A stretch of DNA of 64,000 nt, taken from contig SZPE01000009.1 in the NCBI GenBank assembly GCA_030263555.1, forward strand, positions 16,524 to 80,523, given 5' to 3'. Position numbers and translations under genes: made by a program. Origin of the DNA: CFX2 sp014338005. GTDB lineage: Bacteria; Chloroflexota; Anaerolineae; Aggregatilineales; Phototrophicaceae. Positions 26,242 through 34,507 of this stretch are shown here, piece after piece (positions within the stretch are counted from its first letter, which is position 1; each line of letters begins with the position of its first letter). Under the pieces are notes generated by a model. That model saw only the letters and a program-made list of their open reading frames with translations, was not told where the DNA came from and searched no databases.

Positions 26242-27242
26242 GTGATAATTTTCTGACCCTTGCGCTGCCGAGCAAAGGCGCAATTGCCGACCCAACGCTC
26301 AATTTTTTGCGCGACTGCGGCCTGCGCGTCGAAAAACCGAACCAGCGCCAGTACATCGGCCTGATGCCGGCAATGCCCAACGTTGCCATCCTGTTCCAGC
26401 GGGTCAACGATGTGCTTTATAAAGTGGCCGACGGCACAGTGCCGGTCGGCATAACCGGGCTGGATGTCGTTCACGAACATCCGCACCAGGATGTGCTGGT
26501 TATTCATGACGGCCTGGGTTATGGGCATTGCAGCCTGGTGGTGGCCGTACCCGAAACATGGGCAGATGTAGACAGCCTGCTTGACCTGGCGGACATCGCG
26601 CTTGATTTTCGAGAGAACCACCGGCAGACTCTTCGGATTGCGACCAAATACCCCACGCTTACGCGGCAGTTTTTCCACAACCAGGGAATCCATCATTTCA
26701 CGCTCGTTAATGCTGAAGGCGCTATCGAGGCAGCGCCGACGCTCGGTTATGCCGACATCATCGTGGACGTGACACAAACCGGCACGACGCTGCGCGAGAA
26801 CCATCTAAAAGTTCTGCCGGATGGTATCATCATCGAATCGCAGGCGTGTTTGGTCGGCAACCGCCGCATACTGCGTGAAAAACCAGCGATGCTGAACACC
26901 CTAAGAGGGCTACTGGAATATATTGACGGCGCCTTAATCGGGCGGAACTGCTATCAGCTAACGGCCAATATCCAGGGAGATGACGCCGAGTCGGTCGCCC
27001 GGAAAGTCGCCGGCAATCCGGTCACACAGGGTTTGCAGGGGCCTACCATCGCGCCGATCTATGGCACACAGCCGGACAGCCGGTGGCACACAGTCACAGT
27101 CATCGTTTCCGGCAAAAAACTGCTGGAGGCAGTCGAGTACCTGCGAGATATCGGCGGGATGCAGACCGTCGTCACGCCGGTGCGTTATGTTTTTATGGAA
27201 CAGTCGCCGACGTTCGCGCGGCTGCTGGAGGCGCTGCGTTAG
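26238..27242 (+). CDS. hisG: ATP phosphoribosyltransferase HisG, long form
   Basis: The protein is 334 aa from a GTG at 26238 that overlaps the hisZ stop. It catalyses the first step of histidine synthesis. Catalytic features include ALPSKGAI at the N-terminus, VPVGITGLDVV and the PRPP-binding segment ADIIVDVTQTGTTLRENHL. The C-terminal ~75 residues (WHTVTVIVSGKKLLEAVEYLRDIGG..) match the ACT-like HisG_C regulatory domain, so this is the long, normally self-sufficient form despite the adjacent hisZ. Its 3' end overlaps the convergent APH-fold gene by 4 nt. Confidence 0.93.
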   Translation: MSDNFLTLALPSKGAIADPTLNFLRDCGLRVEKPNQRQYIGLMPAMPNVAILFQRVNDVLYKVADGTVPVGITGLDVVHEHPHQDVLVIHDGLGYGHCSLVVAVPETWADVDSLLDLADIALDFRENHRQTLRIATKYPTLTRQFFHNQGIHHFTLVNAEGAIEAAPTLGYADIIVDVTQTGTTLRENHLKVLPDGIIIESQACLVGNRRILREKPAMLNTLRGLLEYIDGALIGRNCYQLTANIQGDDAESVARKVAGNPVTQGLQGPTIAPIYGTQPDSRWHTVTVIVSGKKLLEAVEYLRDIGGMQTVVTPVRYVFMEQSPTFARLLEALR

Positions 27243-28468
27243 CGAACTTCTGACGCGACTTCATCCAGTGTGCGGTCAAGAATGCTGCGTGTACCCTGGC
27301 TTTCCGCCCCCATTTCGACCGCCATACACAGGCCAAGCAGGCTGATCTCCGGTGGAAACTTCTCGCCATCGGCCAGATTCATGGTCAGGAACGGGCAGCA
27401 GAACAACCCCGCTTTGAGGTGTTCCCGCCAATCATCCCGCAGCCAGCCGCGCCGACGCAGATCGGACAAAAGCGGAAGCAGGACACGCTCGATTTTACTG
27501 CGGAAAAACATCTCTCGAACGGGATGCAGAGGATATTCGTACCGCACCTGCCAAACATCCCCATCACGCTTCAGCGTAATCGGCGTTTGCGCGCATTTTT
27601 CGTGGGGGAAATACATCCACATCGCAAAAACATTGTGGAAAAGCGGCTTGACCACATCCAGTAACGGGTGGTGCCGTCCTGCGAAGGCCGGGTCAAAATA
27701 CAGCAGCCGGTCCTGCTCAATGAAGATATTGCCGTTGTGGGCATCCCCATGCCCGATAATTGAGGGGCCGGCCTGAGCGAGATTAAGCAGCCGCGTCGCC
27801 CGCTCGATAATTGTCCGCAGATTGTCCGAATAAACCTGGTCGTTGATAATCCACCGGATGGCAAAAAGGTCGCTGATGACAATTTCGCCGCCGGGTAGGT
27901 TGATCGCCGCTGTATCCGCATAAAAGCGGGATAAGCGCCCTCCGACCAGACGATGATAAAACAACTGGTGAACAGGCGCTTTCGCGGCTGCCGAAGCCGT
28001 TTGCGGCTGCAAGGTGGCGCGATAAATACCGATCAGATCATCATCTGCCGTCTGCTGCGCGCGGGTTAACGCTCGAAGCATGTCCGGCTGCTGACCGTTT
28101 TCAATCGCCCAAGCCGTGTCAAAAACCGACGGCGCGCCAACGATTTCATAGACCAGAAATTGTCTGCCGGCTTCGGTGGAACTGAAAATCGGCTGAATGA
28201 CCGGATAACCGGCTTCGGCCAGCAGCGCCGCATTGTAGTATTCCCCGATCACCGTGTCGGATTCGGTATGAGTTTTGAAAAAATACCGGCGGCCATCGGC
28301 CAGTGTTAGGAAGCCGTTGAACGAATTCAGCGATACAGCCAGCGGACGCAGTTCGACCGCCATGACATCGGGTGAATAGACTTCCCGCACAAAAGACAGG
28401 AGCAGAGCTTCCGCCTCGCTTCTGTCTCGAAACTGCATCTGCTGAATCGTTTGAAGCCGATCGTTCAT
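27239..28468 (-). CDS. APH-fold small-molecule kinase linked to hisD
   Basis: The protein is 409 aa. The catalytic loop is GHGDAHNGNIFI (HGDxHxxN type) followed by LLYFDPAFAGRHHP, where the metal-binding Asp lies in FDP rather than the usual IDW/IDF. The N-lobe has YFFKTHTESDTVIGEY (Lys and Glu of the ATP site). It belongs to the aminoglycoside phosphotransferase/choline kinase superfamily; the substrate cannot be told from sequence. Its start overlaps the hisD stop by 4 nt, so it is co-translated with hisD. Confidence 0.85.
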   Translation of the reverse strand: MNDRLQTIQQMQFRDRSEAEALLLSFVREVYSPDVMAVELRPLAVSLNSFNGFLTLADGRRYFFKTHTESDTVIGEYYNAALLAEAGYPVIQPIFSSTEAGRQFLVYEIVGAPSVFDTAWAIENGQQPDMLRALTRAQQTADDDLIGIYRATLQPQTASAAAKAPVHQLFYHRLVGGRLSRFYADTAAINLPGGEIVISDLFAIRWIINDQVYSDNLRTIIERATRLLNLAQAGPSIIGHGDAHNGNIFIEQDRLLYFDPAFAGRHHPLLDVVKPLFHNVFAMWMYFPHEKCAQTPITLKRDGDVWQVRYEYPLHPVREMFFRSKIERVLLPLLSDLRRRGWLRDDWREHLKAGLFCCPFLTMNLADGEKFPPEISLLGLCMAVEMGAESQGTRSILDRTLDEVASEVR

Positions 28469-29778
28469 GCAAGGCCGATGATGCTGTTACGTTTGCGGAT
28501 CGCCATCGCGTGGGCGGGAAAATCCTCATAATCGGCCAGCGTCGTTGTGACCCCCTGCAAACGCATATACCCCTCGCGGGATAGATACCCCACACCGCTT
28601 CGTTTCAGGAAGTCCAACACGCTGACCGACGAAAAACTTTTGGCAAAACCACCGGTCGGCAGGATGGCATTCAGCCCCAGGCAGTAATTCGCCGTCGGGA
28701 TAGGGGTCAGCGGGCCAAGCAGAATTTCGCCGGCATTTTTGATTTTGTTGAGCGTGACGAATGGTTCGGCGGTCAGCACTTCAAGATGCTCCGGCGCGTA
28801 ATCGTTGACGAACTGGATCGATTCGTCAAGGCTGCTCGTCAGCAGCACGCCGCCGTAGTTCGACAGCACATTTTTGATAAATCCCTGCCGCCACTCAGGC
28901 AGCTCGGCGATATAACCTGGCAGCAGTTCCAGCGCGCGCTCCGCGACCTCGCGGCTGTGCGTGACCAGGATGGCTGCCGAGTCCGGGCCGTGTTCCGCTT
29001 CAACCAGCAAATCGAGCGCCGCCAGACGCGGGTCAGTGTGTTCGTCGGCCAGGATGATTGACTCGCTTGGGCCGGCGGGCAGCCCGACATCCGCCACACC
29101 GTACAGCAGCCGCTTGGCCGCCGAAACATAACTGCTGCCCGGCCCGATGATCTTCTGCACGCGCGGCAGCGTTTGCGTGCCATACGCCAGCGCGGCCACC
29201 GCCTGCATACCGCCGACAACATATACTTCGTCCACGCCGCAGATTTCCGCCGCCACCAGCGAAGCCGCATCGGCTTTACCTTCCGGGTTTGGCGGTGTCA
29301 CCACCACCACGCGCGGCACGCCGGCCACTTTGGCCGGTACGGCCAGCATCAGCATGACCGATGGAAATGCCCCTTTGCCGCGCGGCACATATAATCCCGC
29401 ACTGGCAACGGGGGAAACTTTCTCTCCGGCCATAATACCCGGCTGCACTTCGACAAACCACAGCGGTTCGGGCATCTGTTCCTCGTGAAAACGGCGGATA
29501 TTATCGTGCGCCTGTTGGATGGCGTCAATAACATCATGGCTTAAGGCCGACCGCGCTTGTGTGAAGTCCTGAGGGCTTGCCCGCAGTTGATCGGCAGTGA
29601 AGCCTGCGGCATCAAACCGGCGCGTATAATCCACAACGGCGGCGTCGCCTTCCACCTGTACCCGATTGATGACTTCCTGCGCCAGCGGCAGCAGGTCTCG
29701 AATGTCGGTCTCGGCGCGCCGCATGATCTTGGTTAGCTGATCCGGTGCTAACCGGCTGTATTCCCAGAACTGGATCAT
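28465..29778 (-). CDS. hisD: Histidinol dehydrogenase
   Basis: The protein is 437 aa, the usual length. It oxidises L-histidinol to histidine in two NAD-dependent steps with bound Zn. Family signatures are PRGKGAFPSVMLMLAVPAKVAGVPRVVVVTPP, GPSESIILADEHTDP, LLVEAEHGPDSAA and YAPEHLEV, plus GLNAILPTGGFAKSFS near the C-terminus. It lies 42 nt downstream of the sqdB-like gene and overlaps the APH-fold kinase gene. Confidence 0.97.
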   Translation of the reverse strand: MIQFWEYSRLAPDQLTKIMRRAETDIRDLLPLAQEVINRVQVEGDAAVVDYTRRFDAAGFTADQLRASPQDFTQARSALSHDVIDAIQQAHDNIRRFHEEQMPEPLWFVEVQPGIMAGEKVSPVASAGLYVPRGKGAFPSVMLMLAVPAKVAGVPRVVVVTPPNPEGKADAASLVAAEICGVDEVYVVGGMQAVAALAYGTQTLPRVQKIIGPGSSYVSAAKRLLYGVADVGLPAGPSESIILADEHTDPRLAALDLLVEAEHGPDSAAILVTHSREVAERALELLPGYIAELPEWRQGFIKNVLSNYGGVLLTSSLDESIQFVNDYAPEHLEVLTAEPFVTLNKIKNAGEILLGPLTPIPTANYCLGLNAILPTGGFAKSFSSVSVLDFLKRSGVGYLSREGYMRLQGVTTTLADYEDFPAHAMAIRKRNSIIGLA

Positions 29779-29820
29779 CGCGTACTGCTCCTCGTTATGA
29801 TGATCGGCTGTGTAGGCTGA

Positions 29821-31029
29821 CTAAGACTGAGGCACGACCCGCTGCTCGTCAATGATGAACGACCGCCGCCGGCTGCCGTCCCAGCGGATGTCGGGAATAA
29901 GAATATCCTGCTTCTCCATGATGCGGGCTTTGTGCTGTAACAGGTCTTGAAGCATGATTCGAACCTCGGCGCGGACATCGTGTGTTGGCTGGTAGCCCAG
30001 GTTTATCAGATGGTTTCGGTCGGGGTTGTAGTAGTGTTTATCCTGTTCTGTGCGGGGATTATCGTAGTGATGAACCTCGACATTCAGCCCGATTTCGCTG
30101 CCGACTTCCTGCACCAGATAGGCCAGTTCCTCTACGGTATAACATTCTTCGAATTGATTAAAAACCCGGTACTCGCCTGCTTGGGGCGGGTTTTCAATCG
30201 TGATGGTTAAACACTGCATCGAGTCCCGCAGGGGCAAAAAGCCGCGCGTCTGCCCGCCGCGCCCGTACAGTGTAAGCGGGTGGCCGATAACCGCCTGGCA
30301 GCAGAAGCGATTCACCGCCGTGCCGAAACACTGGTCGAAGTCCAGCCGGCTTCGTAAAACCAGGTCTTCGCCCATCTCATCTATCCGCGTACCGAACACC
30401 ACACCCTGCATGATATCGGTCGCCCGCAGCCCCCAGATGCGGCAGGCGAACATGGTGTTGTTCGAGTCGTGGACTTTACTCCAGTGGTAAAAGCTGCCGG
30501 CCTGACGCGGGAACGGCAGGACATCCTTTCGCCCACGAAATTCGACCTCAAAAAACCCTTCGGGAATATCCACATTCGGCGTCCCGTACTCGCCCATTGT
30601 TCCCAGTTTGATGAGATGCGCCTGCGGGCAGGCCTCTTTGATAGCCCACAGCACATTTAAGCTGCCGATAACGTTATTATGCTGGGTGAAGGCGGCATGA
30701 GCCTGGTCTATCATCGAATACGGCGCGGACGGCATTTCGGCAAAGTGAACAATCGCATCCGGCTGAAAATCCGCCAGGAACGATTTGAGAAACGTATAAT
30801 CCAGCAGATCACCTTCACGGAAAAGAATATCTGTGCCATAACGGGCGCGGAACGCCGCTAACCGCTCTGGCATACTATAGACCGGGATGGCACTATGGCT
30901 GCCCACCTCTTCGACCCACTGCCGCCTGTAGAACGTGTCGTTTCCGGCGACCTTGTGACCACGCGCGACCAGATATTGAGCCAACGCCCATCCCAGATAG
31001 CCATCAATTCCCGCAATAAAAACTTTCAC
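29821..31029 (-). CDS. sqdB: UDP-sulfoquinovose synthase-like NAD-dependent epimerase (SQD1/SqdB)
   Basis: The protein is 402 aa. An N-terminal Rossmann motif GIDGYLGWAL is followed by extended-SDR features: KLGTMGEYGTPN with the catalytic Thr, and SFYHWSKVHDSNN with the YxxxK pair. The loops GRKDVLPFPRQAGS and CRIWGLRATDIMQGVVFGT are characteristic of SQD1 rather than generic epimerases. The enzyme forms UDP-sulfoquinovose from UDP-glucose and sulfite for sulfolipid or glycan synthesis. No SqdX/SqdC glycosyltransferase is in the window. It sits between asd and hisD on the minus strand. Confidence 0.9.
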   Translation of the reverse strand: MKVFIAGIDGYLGWALAQYLVARGHKVAGNDTFYRRQWVEEVGSHSAIPVYSMPERLAAFRARYGTDILFREGDLLDYTFLKSFLADFQPDAIVHFAEMPSAPYSMIDQAHAAFTQHNNVIGSLNVLWAIKEACPQAHLIKLGTMGEYGTPNVDIPEGFFEVEFRGRKDVLPFPRQAGSFYHWSKVHDSNNTMFACRIWGLRATDIMQGVVFGTRIDEMGEDLVLRSRLDFDQCFGTAVNRFCCQAVIGHPLTLYGRGGQTRGFLPLRDSMQCLTITIENPPQAGEYRVFNQFEECYTVEELAYLVQEVGSEIGLNVEVHHYDNPRTEQDKHYYNPDRNHLINLGYQPTHDVRAEVRIMLQDLLQHKARIMEKQDILIPDIRWDGSRRRSFIIDEQRVVPQS

Positions 31030-31111
31030 AGGGTATATCCCTCCCAGAAGCCGTTTATCACCGCTTAAAAAACCGCAGCCTGCAAGGAAGCCATACAGGC
31101 CGCGGCGTGTT

Positions 31112-32215
31112 TTACTGCGCGCTGTAAACAGCAGTAGCCGGTTGAAAGTCTGCCAGGTAGCCGGTTACAGCCAGCAGTTCTGCGTTCAGGATGCTGCATC
31201 CCGCCGCGCCGCGAATCGTATTATGTGAAAGCGCGGCGAATTTATAGCCCAGCAGCGCGCACTCGCGCAGACGACCTACGGATGTCGCCATGCCATTCCC
31301 GGCATTTCGGTCGCGGCGGCTCTGGGGACGGTCAATCTGTGGGAGATACTGCACCGGCTTTTCGGGCGCACTCGGAAGCTGCGGCACCGGCTCCGGCCCC
31401 CGGAACGTTTCCCACGCTTCGATGATTTCCACCATCGTTGGGCGCGCCGCCAGTTCTACCGACACATTAACGAGATGCCCATCCACGACCGGGACGCGGT
31501 TACACGCCGCGCTGACAGCCGCATCCAGCCATACGATGCTGTCTCCATCAAGTGCGCCAAGCATCTTCAGCGGCTCTGTTTCGAGTTTATCCTCATCACC
31601 GCTGACGTAGGGGATGATATTGTCGAGAATGTCCAGCGAAGCCACGCCGGGATAGCCTGCCCCGCTGATCGCCTGGGCGCTGACGACAAAAATTCGTTTG
31701 ATGCCAAACTGTCGCAGCGGCGCCAGCGCCATCACCACCGGCATGGCCGTACAGTTGGAATTGGCGATGATCGCGCCGGTCGTCCAGCCGCGTTTTTCGC
31801 GCTGGATGTCCACCAGCCGCACATGCTCAGCATTAGCCTCCGGCAGCAGCAGCGGCACGTCCACAACCATCCGGTTGGCCGAGGCATTGGTGCAGACGAC
31901 ATGCCCGGCAGCGGCCAGTTCGATTTCGCGGGTTTCCGCCGCTTCTTTAGGCAGAGCCGAAAAAACCAGCGGTGAAGTTAAAGCCGCTTCCAGCGGTTTG
32001 ACGATCAGGTTAGCTGCCGACTCCGGCGCGCTGCCGTCCAGCACCCAATTTACAGCTTCGCCATACGGGCGCGAGGCGCTCCGGCTTGAGCCGACCACTT
32101 CGGCGACACGAAACCAGGGATGGTTTTCCAGCAGTTGAATGAACCGCTGGCCGACGGCGCCGGTCGCGCCAAGTACCGCTACATCGAGTTTGCGAGGATG
32201 TTCCCTATTAACCAT
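31112..32215 (-). CDS. asd: Aspartate-semialdehyde dehydrogenase
   Basis: The protein is 367 aa. It reduces aspartyl phosphate to aspartate semialdehyde for Lys/Met/Thr synthesis. It has the NADP-binding GATGAVGQRFI, active-site Cys155 in ANSNCTAMP, and QAISGAGYPG. The sequence is of the archaeal/fungal-like subclass, as in several deep-branching bacteria. It begins 6 nt after the pheA stop, so the two are one operon. Confidence 0.96.
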   Translation of the reverse strand: MVNREHPRKLDVAVLGATGAVGQRFIQLLENHPWFRVAEVVGSSRSASRPYGEAVNWVLDGSAPESAANLIVKPLEAALTSPLVFSALPKEAAETREIELAAAGHVVCTNASANRMVVDVPLLLPEANAEHVRLVDIQREKRGWTTGAIIANSNCTAMPVVMALAPLRQFGIKRIFVVSAQAISGAGYPGVASLDILDNIIPYVSGDEDKLETEPLKMLGALDGDSIVWLDAAVSAACNRVPVVDGHLVNVSVELAARPTMVEIIEAWETFRGPEPVPQLPSAPEKPVQYLPQIDRPQSRRDRNAGNGMATSVGRLRECALLGYKFAALSHNTIRGAAGCSILNAELLAVTGYLADFQPATAVYSAQ

Positions 32216-32221
32216 TTTCCC

Positions 32222-33058
32222 TTAAATCCCTACTGATTGTCCGGTTTTGACAGCAGGATACGAACCCAACATTTTGACAAAAGAGGCGCGCTGTACCAAC
32301 CGTGCCAGCGCCTCCTGGAACACGGCATCCTGCCAGTGTCCTTCGACATCCAGGTAAAAAATAGGCTCCCAGGGGCGGTTGCGGCGCGGGCGCGACTCGA
32401 TTTTGGTCAGGTTTAGCCCGCGCGTTGCGAACTCGCCCAGGCAGTCGTACAGCGCCGCCGGACGATGCCGGGTTGCGAATACCAGCGAAGTTTTGTTGTA
32501 TTCGGCGCGCGGTGGGTCATCGTGGCCGAGAATAAAAAACCGCGTAAAGTTAAAGGATACATCCTCGATTTCGGTCGCCAGAATGTCGAGATTATAAAGC
32601 TGTCCGGCCAGTTCGCTGGCAATCGCGCCGGTATGAGGGGCGCAGTCCTGCGCCAGATCGTGCGCCGCGCCGGCGGTATCGTACCAGGGAACGCCCTTCA
32701 GCCCATTTCGTTTGATAAACTGTTCGCATTGTGCCAGCGCCTGTGGATGAGACCGCACGCACTCCAGTTCTTCGAGCTTTTGGCCGGGCAAAACCAGCAG
32801 CGCATGATGCACATGGAGAATAACATCGGCCTGGATACGCAGGTCATAGTCCATCAGCAGTTCGTAAGACTGGCTGACGGCGCCGGCCAGCGCATTTTCG
32901 ACCGGCAGCAGCCCGTATGTAACCTGCCCGGATTGAATAACATTAAACAGGTCGCTTAATGTCTGGCAGGGATAAACATCAACCTCATCGCCAAAGTGCT
33001 GCCGGATGGCCTGTTCTGAGTAGGCTCCGTGAATTCCCTGAAAAGCTACCGTAAACAC
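32222..33058 (-). CDS. pheA: Prephenate dehydratase with ACT domain
   Basis: The protein is 278 aa. The N-terminal dehydratase domain has FQGIHGAYSEQA, GLLPVENALAG, RSHPQALAQCEQF and a segment FNFTRFFILG carrying the TRF catalytic motif. The C-terminal ACT domain (KTSLVFATRHRPAALYDCL..NLTKIESRPRRNRPWEPIFYLD) binds phenylalanine for feedback control. It makes phenylpyruvate. It heads the minus-strand amino acid cluster and is divergent from the SufR-like gene. Confidence 0.96.
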   Translation of the reverse strand: MFTVAFQGIHGAYSEQAIRQHFGDEVDVYPCQTLSDLFNVIQSGQVTYGLLPVENALAGAVSQSYELLMDYDLRIQADVILHVHHALLVLPGQKLEELECVRSHPQALAQCEQFIKRNGLKGVPWYDTAGAAHDLAQDCAPHTGAIASELAGQLYNLDILATEIEDVSFNFTRFFILGHDDPPRAEYNKTSLVFATRHRPAALYDCLGEFATRGLNLTKIESRPRRNRPWEPIFYLDVEGHWQDAVFQEALARLVQRASFVKMLGSYPAVKTGQSVGI

Positions 33059-33129
33059 GATGCAGCAGTCCTCGATAACCGAAAAACGATAAACAACGCC
33101 ACAGGGCTTGCAGCGTCAGGACGAGCTAT

Positions 33130-33159
33130 TTGACATTCACCGCCTAAAAATGATAGACT
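33130..33159 (+). promoter_or_regulatory. Promoter of the SufR-like regulator gene
   Basis: TTGACA at 33130-33135 is followed after 18 bp by TAGACT at 33154-33159, with a TG one base ahead (extended -10). The two repeated dyads described at 33230-33277 lie 70-120 nt downstream, before the chosen start codon. Confidence 0.5.
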
Positions 33160-33229
33160 TTATTAAGATGGCAGCTAGCAATATTGACGACTGAAATCAC
33201 CAGCGCCCGGATTAACATCGGCGGAAGTA

Positions 33230-33277
33230 TAACCTGCAATAAGGCTCGAATCAAGCAGCCCGTTACCTGCAACAAGG
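33230..33277. repeat. Two direct repeats with internal dyads, candidate operator
   Basis: TAACCTGCAATAAGG (33230-33244) and TTACCTGCAACAAGG (33263-33277) match at 13 of 15 positions and are spaced 33 bp apart. Each contains a CCT-N6-AGG dyad. They lie between the promoter and the start of the SufR-like regulator. Confidence 0.5.
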
Positions 33278-33291
33278 ATGGGTTAGAAGAA

Positions 33292-33927
33292 ATGCAAGAA
33301 ACACGCCAGCTTATCCTGAATATCCTCCGCGAGCGCGGCGAGGCGACCGTAGATGACATCGTGGCCGACCTGCGTAAACGACGTGGAGCCATCACCGCTG
33401 TAACCGTGCGTCATCATCTCGCCCGCTTACAGGACGAAAATCTGATAACGACGCCGCAGTTACGTCACCGCAATGCCCCTGGCCGTCCACAGCATGTTTA
33501 TGCGCTGACCGAGGCTGCTAAGGAATATTTTCCGAACAACTATAAACCGCTGGCGGCGCACCTCATCGAGCAGATCGCCGGCCAGCTTCCGCCAAAACAG
33601 ATTAATGTAATCCTGGAGGGCGTGGCCGACCGTATGGCGAGCGATGCTGCCATTGAGTCAGACCTGCCGCTTCCTGACCGGCTGAATGTCGTGGTCGAAT
33701 ACCTGAACCAGCATGGTTATAATGCACGCTGGGAAAAACACCCGGACGGTTATTTGATCCAGACCAATAACTGCCCCTATCATCACATCGCGGAACATAA
33801 TCACGCGCTGTGCGATATGGACATGCATTTGATCTCGTCTCTGCTGGGGGTAGTGCCGCGCCTTCAGTCGCGCATGTCGCGGGGGGACAGCCTGTGCGCC
33901 TACCTGGTTCCAAACGGCGGCGGGTAA
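33292..33927 (+). CDS. Winged-helix regulator of SufR type with cysteine cluster
   Basis: The protein is 211 aa from the ATG at 33292 (MQETRQLILNILRERG). The open frame runs back to 33184, but that part covers the operator-like repeats and is unlikely to be translated. An N-terminal winged HTH (DDIVADLRKRRGAITAVTVRHHLARL) is followed by a ligand domain with three conserved cysteines: NNCPYHH, ALCDMD and SLCAYLV. This pattern is that of SufR-like Fe-S sensing repressors. The Fe-S carrier gene erpA lies 98 nt downstream, which fits an Fe-S homeostasis role. Confidence 0.82.
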   Translation: MQETRQLILNILRERGEATVDDIVADLRKRRGAITAVTVRHHLARLQDENLITTPQLRHRNAPGRPQHVYALTEAAKEYFPNNYKPLAAHLIEQIAGQLPPKQINVILEGVADRMASDAAIESDLPLPDRLNVVVEYLNQHGYNARWEKHPDGYLIQTNNCPYHHIAEHNHALCDMDMHLISSLLGVVPRLQSRMSRGDSLCAYLVPNGGG

Positions 33928-33951
33928 TTTTGATGACAGCAGTCTGTTTAA

Positions 33952-33980
33952 TTGACGCTTCAGGATGACCATGTTATAAT
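33952..33980 (+). promoter_or_regulatory. sigma70-type promoter of erpA
   Basis: TTGACG at 33952-33957 and a perfect TATAAT at 33975-33980 are spaced by 17 bp, 45 nt upstream of the erpA start. Confidence 0.8.
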
Positions 33981-34025
33981 GGCTAACATCGTCGTCAACA
34001 ACCAGAAATTGAGGAGATGAATTTG

Positions 34026-34451
34026 ATGGCCGCGAATGAGGAAATTATCACGCAGACCGCTATGTTCGATACGGCAGTTTTGACCGTAACGCCCGCCGCC
34101 GTACAGGTCATTCAAAAACTGCTGGAGCAGCGCGAGATTCCCAACCATGTTCTGCGGGTTTTTGTGTCCGGCGGTGGCTGCTCCGGTTTGCAGTATGGTA
34201 TGGCATTCGAGGCCGCTCCCCGTGATTTCGATACGGTGGTTGAAACCGAAGGCGTTCGTCTGGTGGTTGACCCGACGAGCATCATGTACCTGCAAGGCGC
34301 GACGATTGACTATATTGACAGCCTGATGGGCGGCGGGTTCCGTATTGATAATCCCAATGCCGTTTCTTCCTGCGGCTGCGGCCACTCGTTCAAGACTGCC
34401 CACAGCGGCGATGCCGATAACTCCGGCGGCTGTGGAAGTTGCAGTCATTAA
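34026..34451 (+). CDS. erpA: A-type iron-sulfur carrier/insertion protein (ErpA/IscA family)
   Basis: The protein is 141 aa from the ATG at 34026, chosen because GAGGAG lies 9 nt upstream; an ATG at 34017 overlaps that site. The HesB/IscA domain shows LTVTPAAVQVIQKLL, GGGCSGLQYGM and C-terminal SSCGCGHSF, giving the three conserved cysteines that hold an Fe-S cluster. It has a somewhat long N-terminus and a Gly/Cys-rich tail (GGCGSCSH) with two extra cysteines. It delivers Fe-S clusters to apo-proteins. Confidence 0.93.
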   Translation: MAANEEIITQTAMFDTAVLTVTPAAVQVIQKLLEQREIPNHVLRVFVSGGGCSGLQYGMAFEAAPRDFDTVVETEGVRLVVDPTSIMYLQGATIDYIDSLMGGGFRIDNPNAVSSCGCGHSFKTAHSGDADNSGGCGSCSH

Positions 34452-34479
34452 GCGGTTTTCAACCACGTGTATATTGGAG

Positions 34480-34507
34480 CGCCCGCCGAACCCCGGCGGG
34501 CGTTTTA
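34480..34507 (+). terminator. Terminator after erpA
   Basis: The stem CGCCCGCCG (34480-34488) pairs perfectly with CGGCGGGCG (34494-34502) and is followed by TTTT. It lies at the convergent boundary with the next minus-strand gene. Confidence 0.9.

Noticed and set aside
25971..26804. 277-aa minus-strand open frame across the hisZ-hisG junction
   Set aside because: It is antisense to two clear histidine genes and has no motif of its own.
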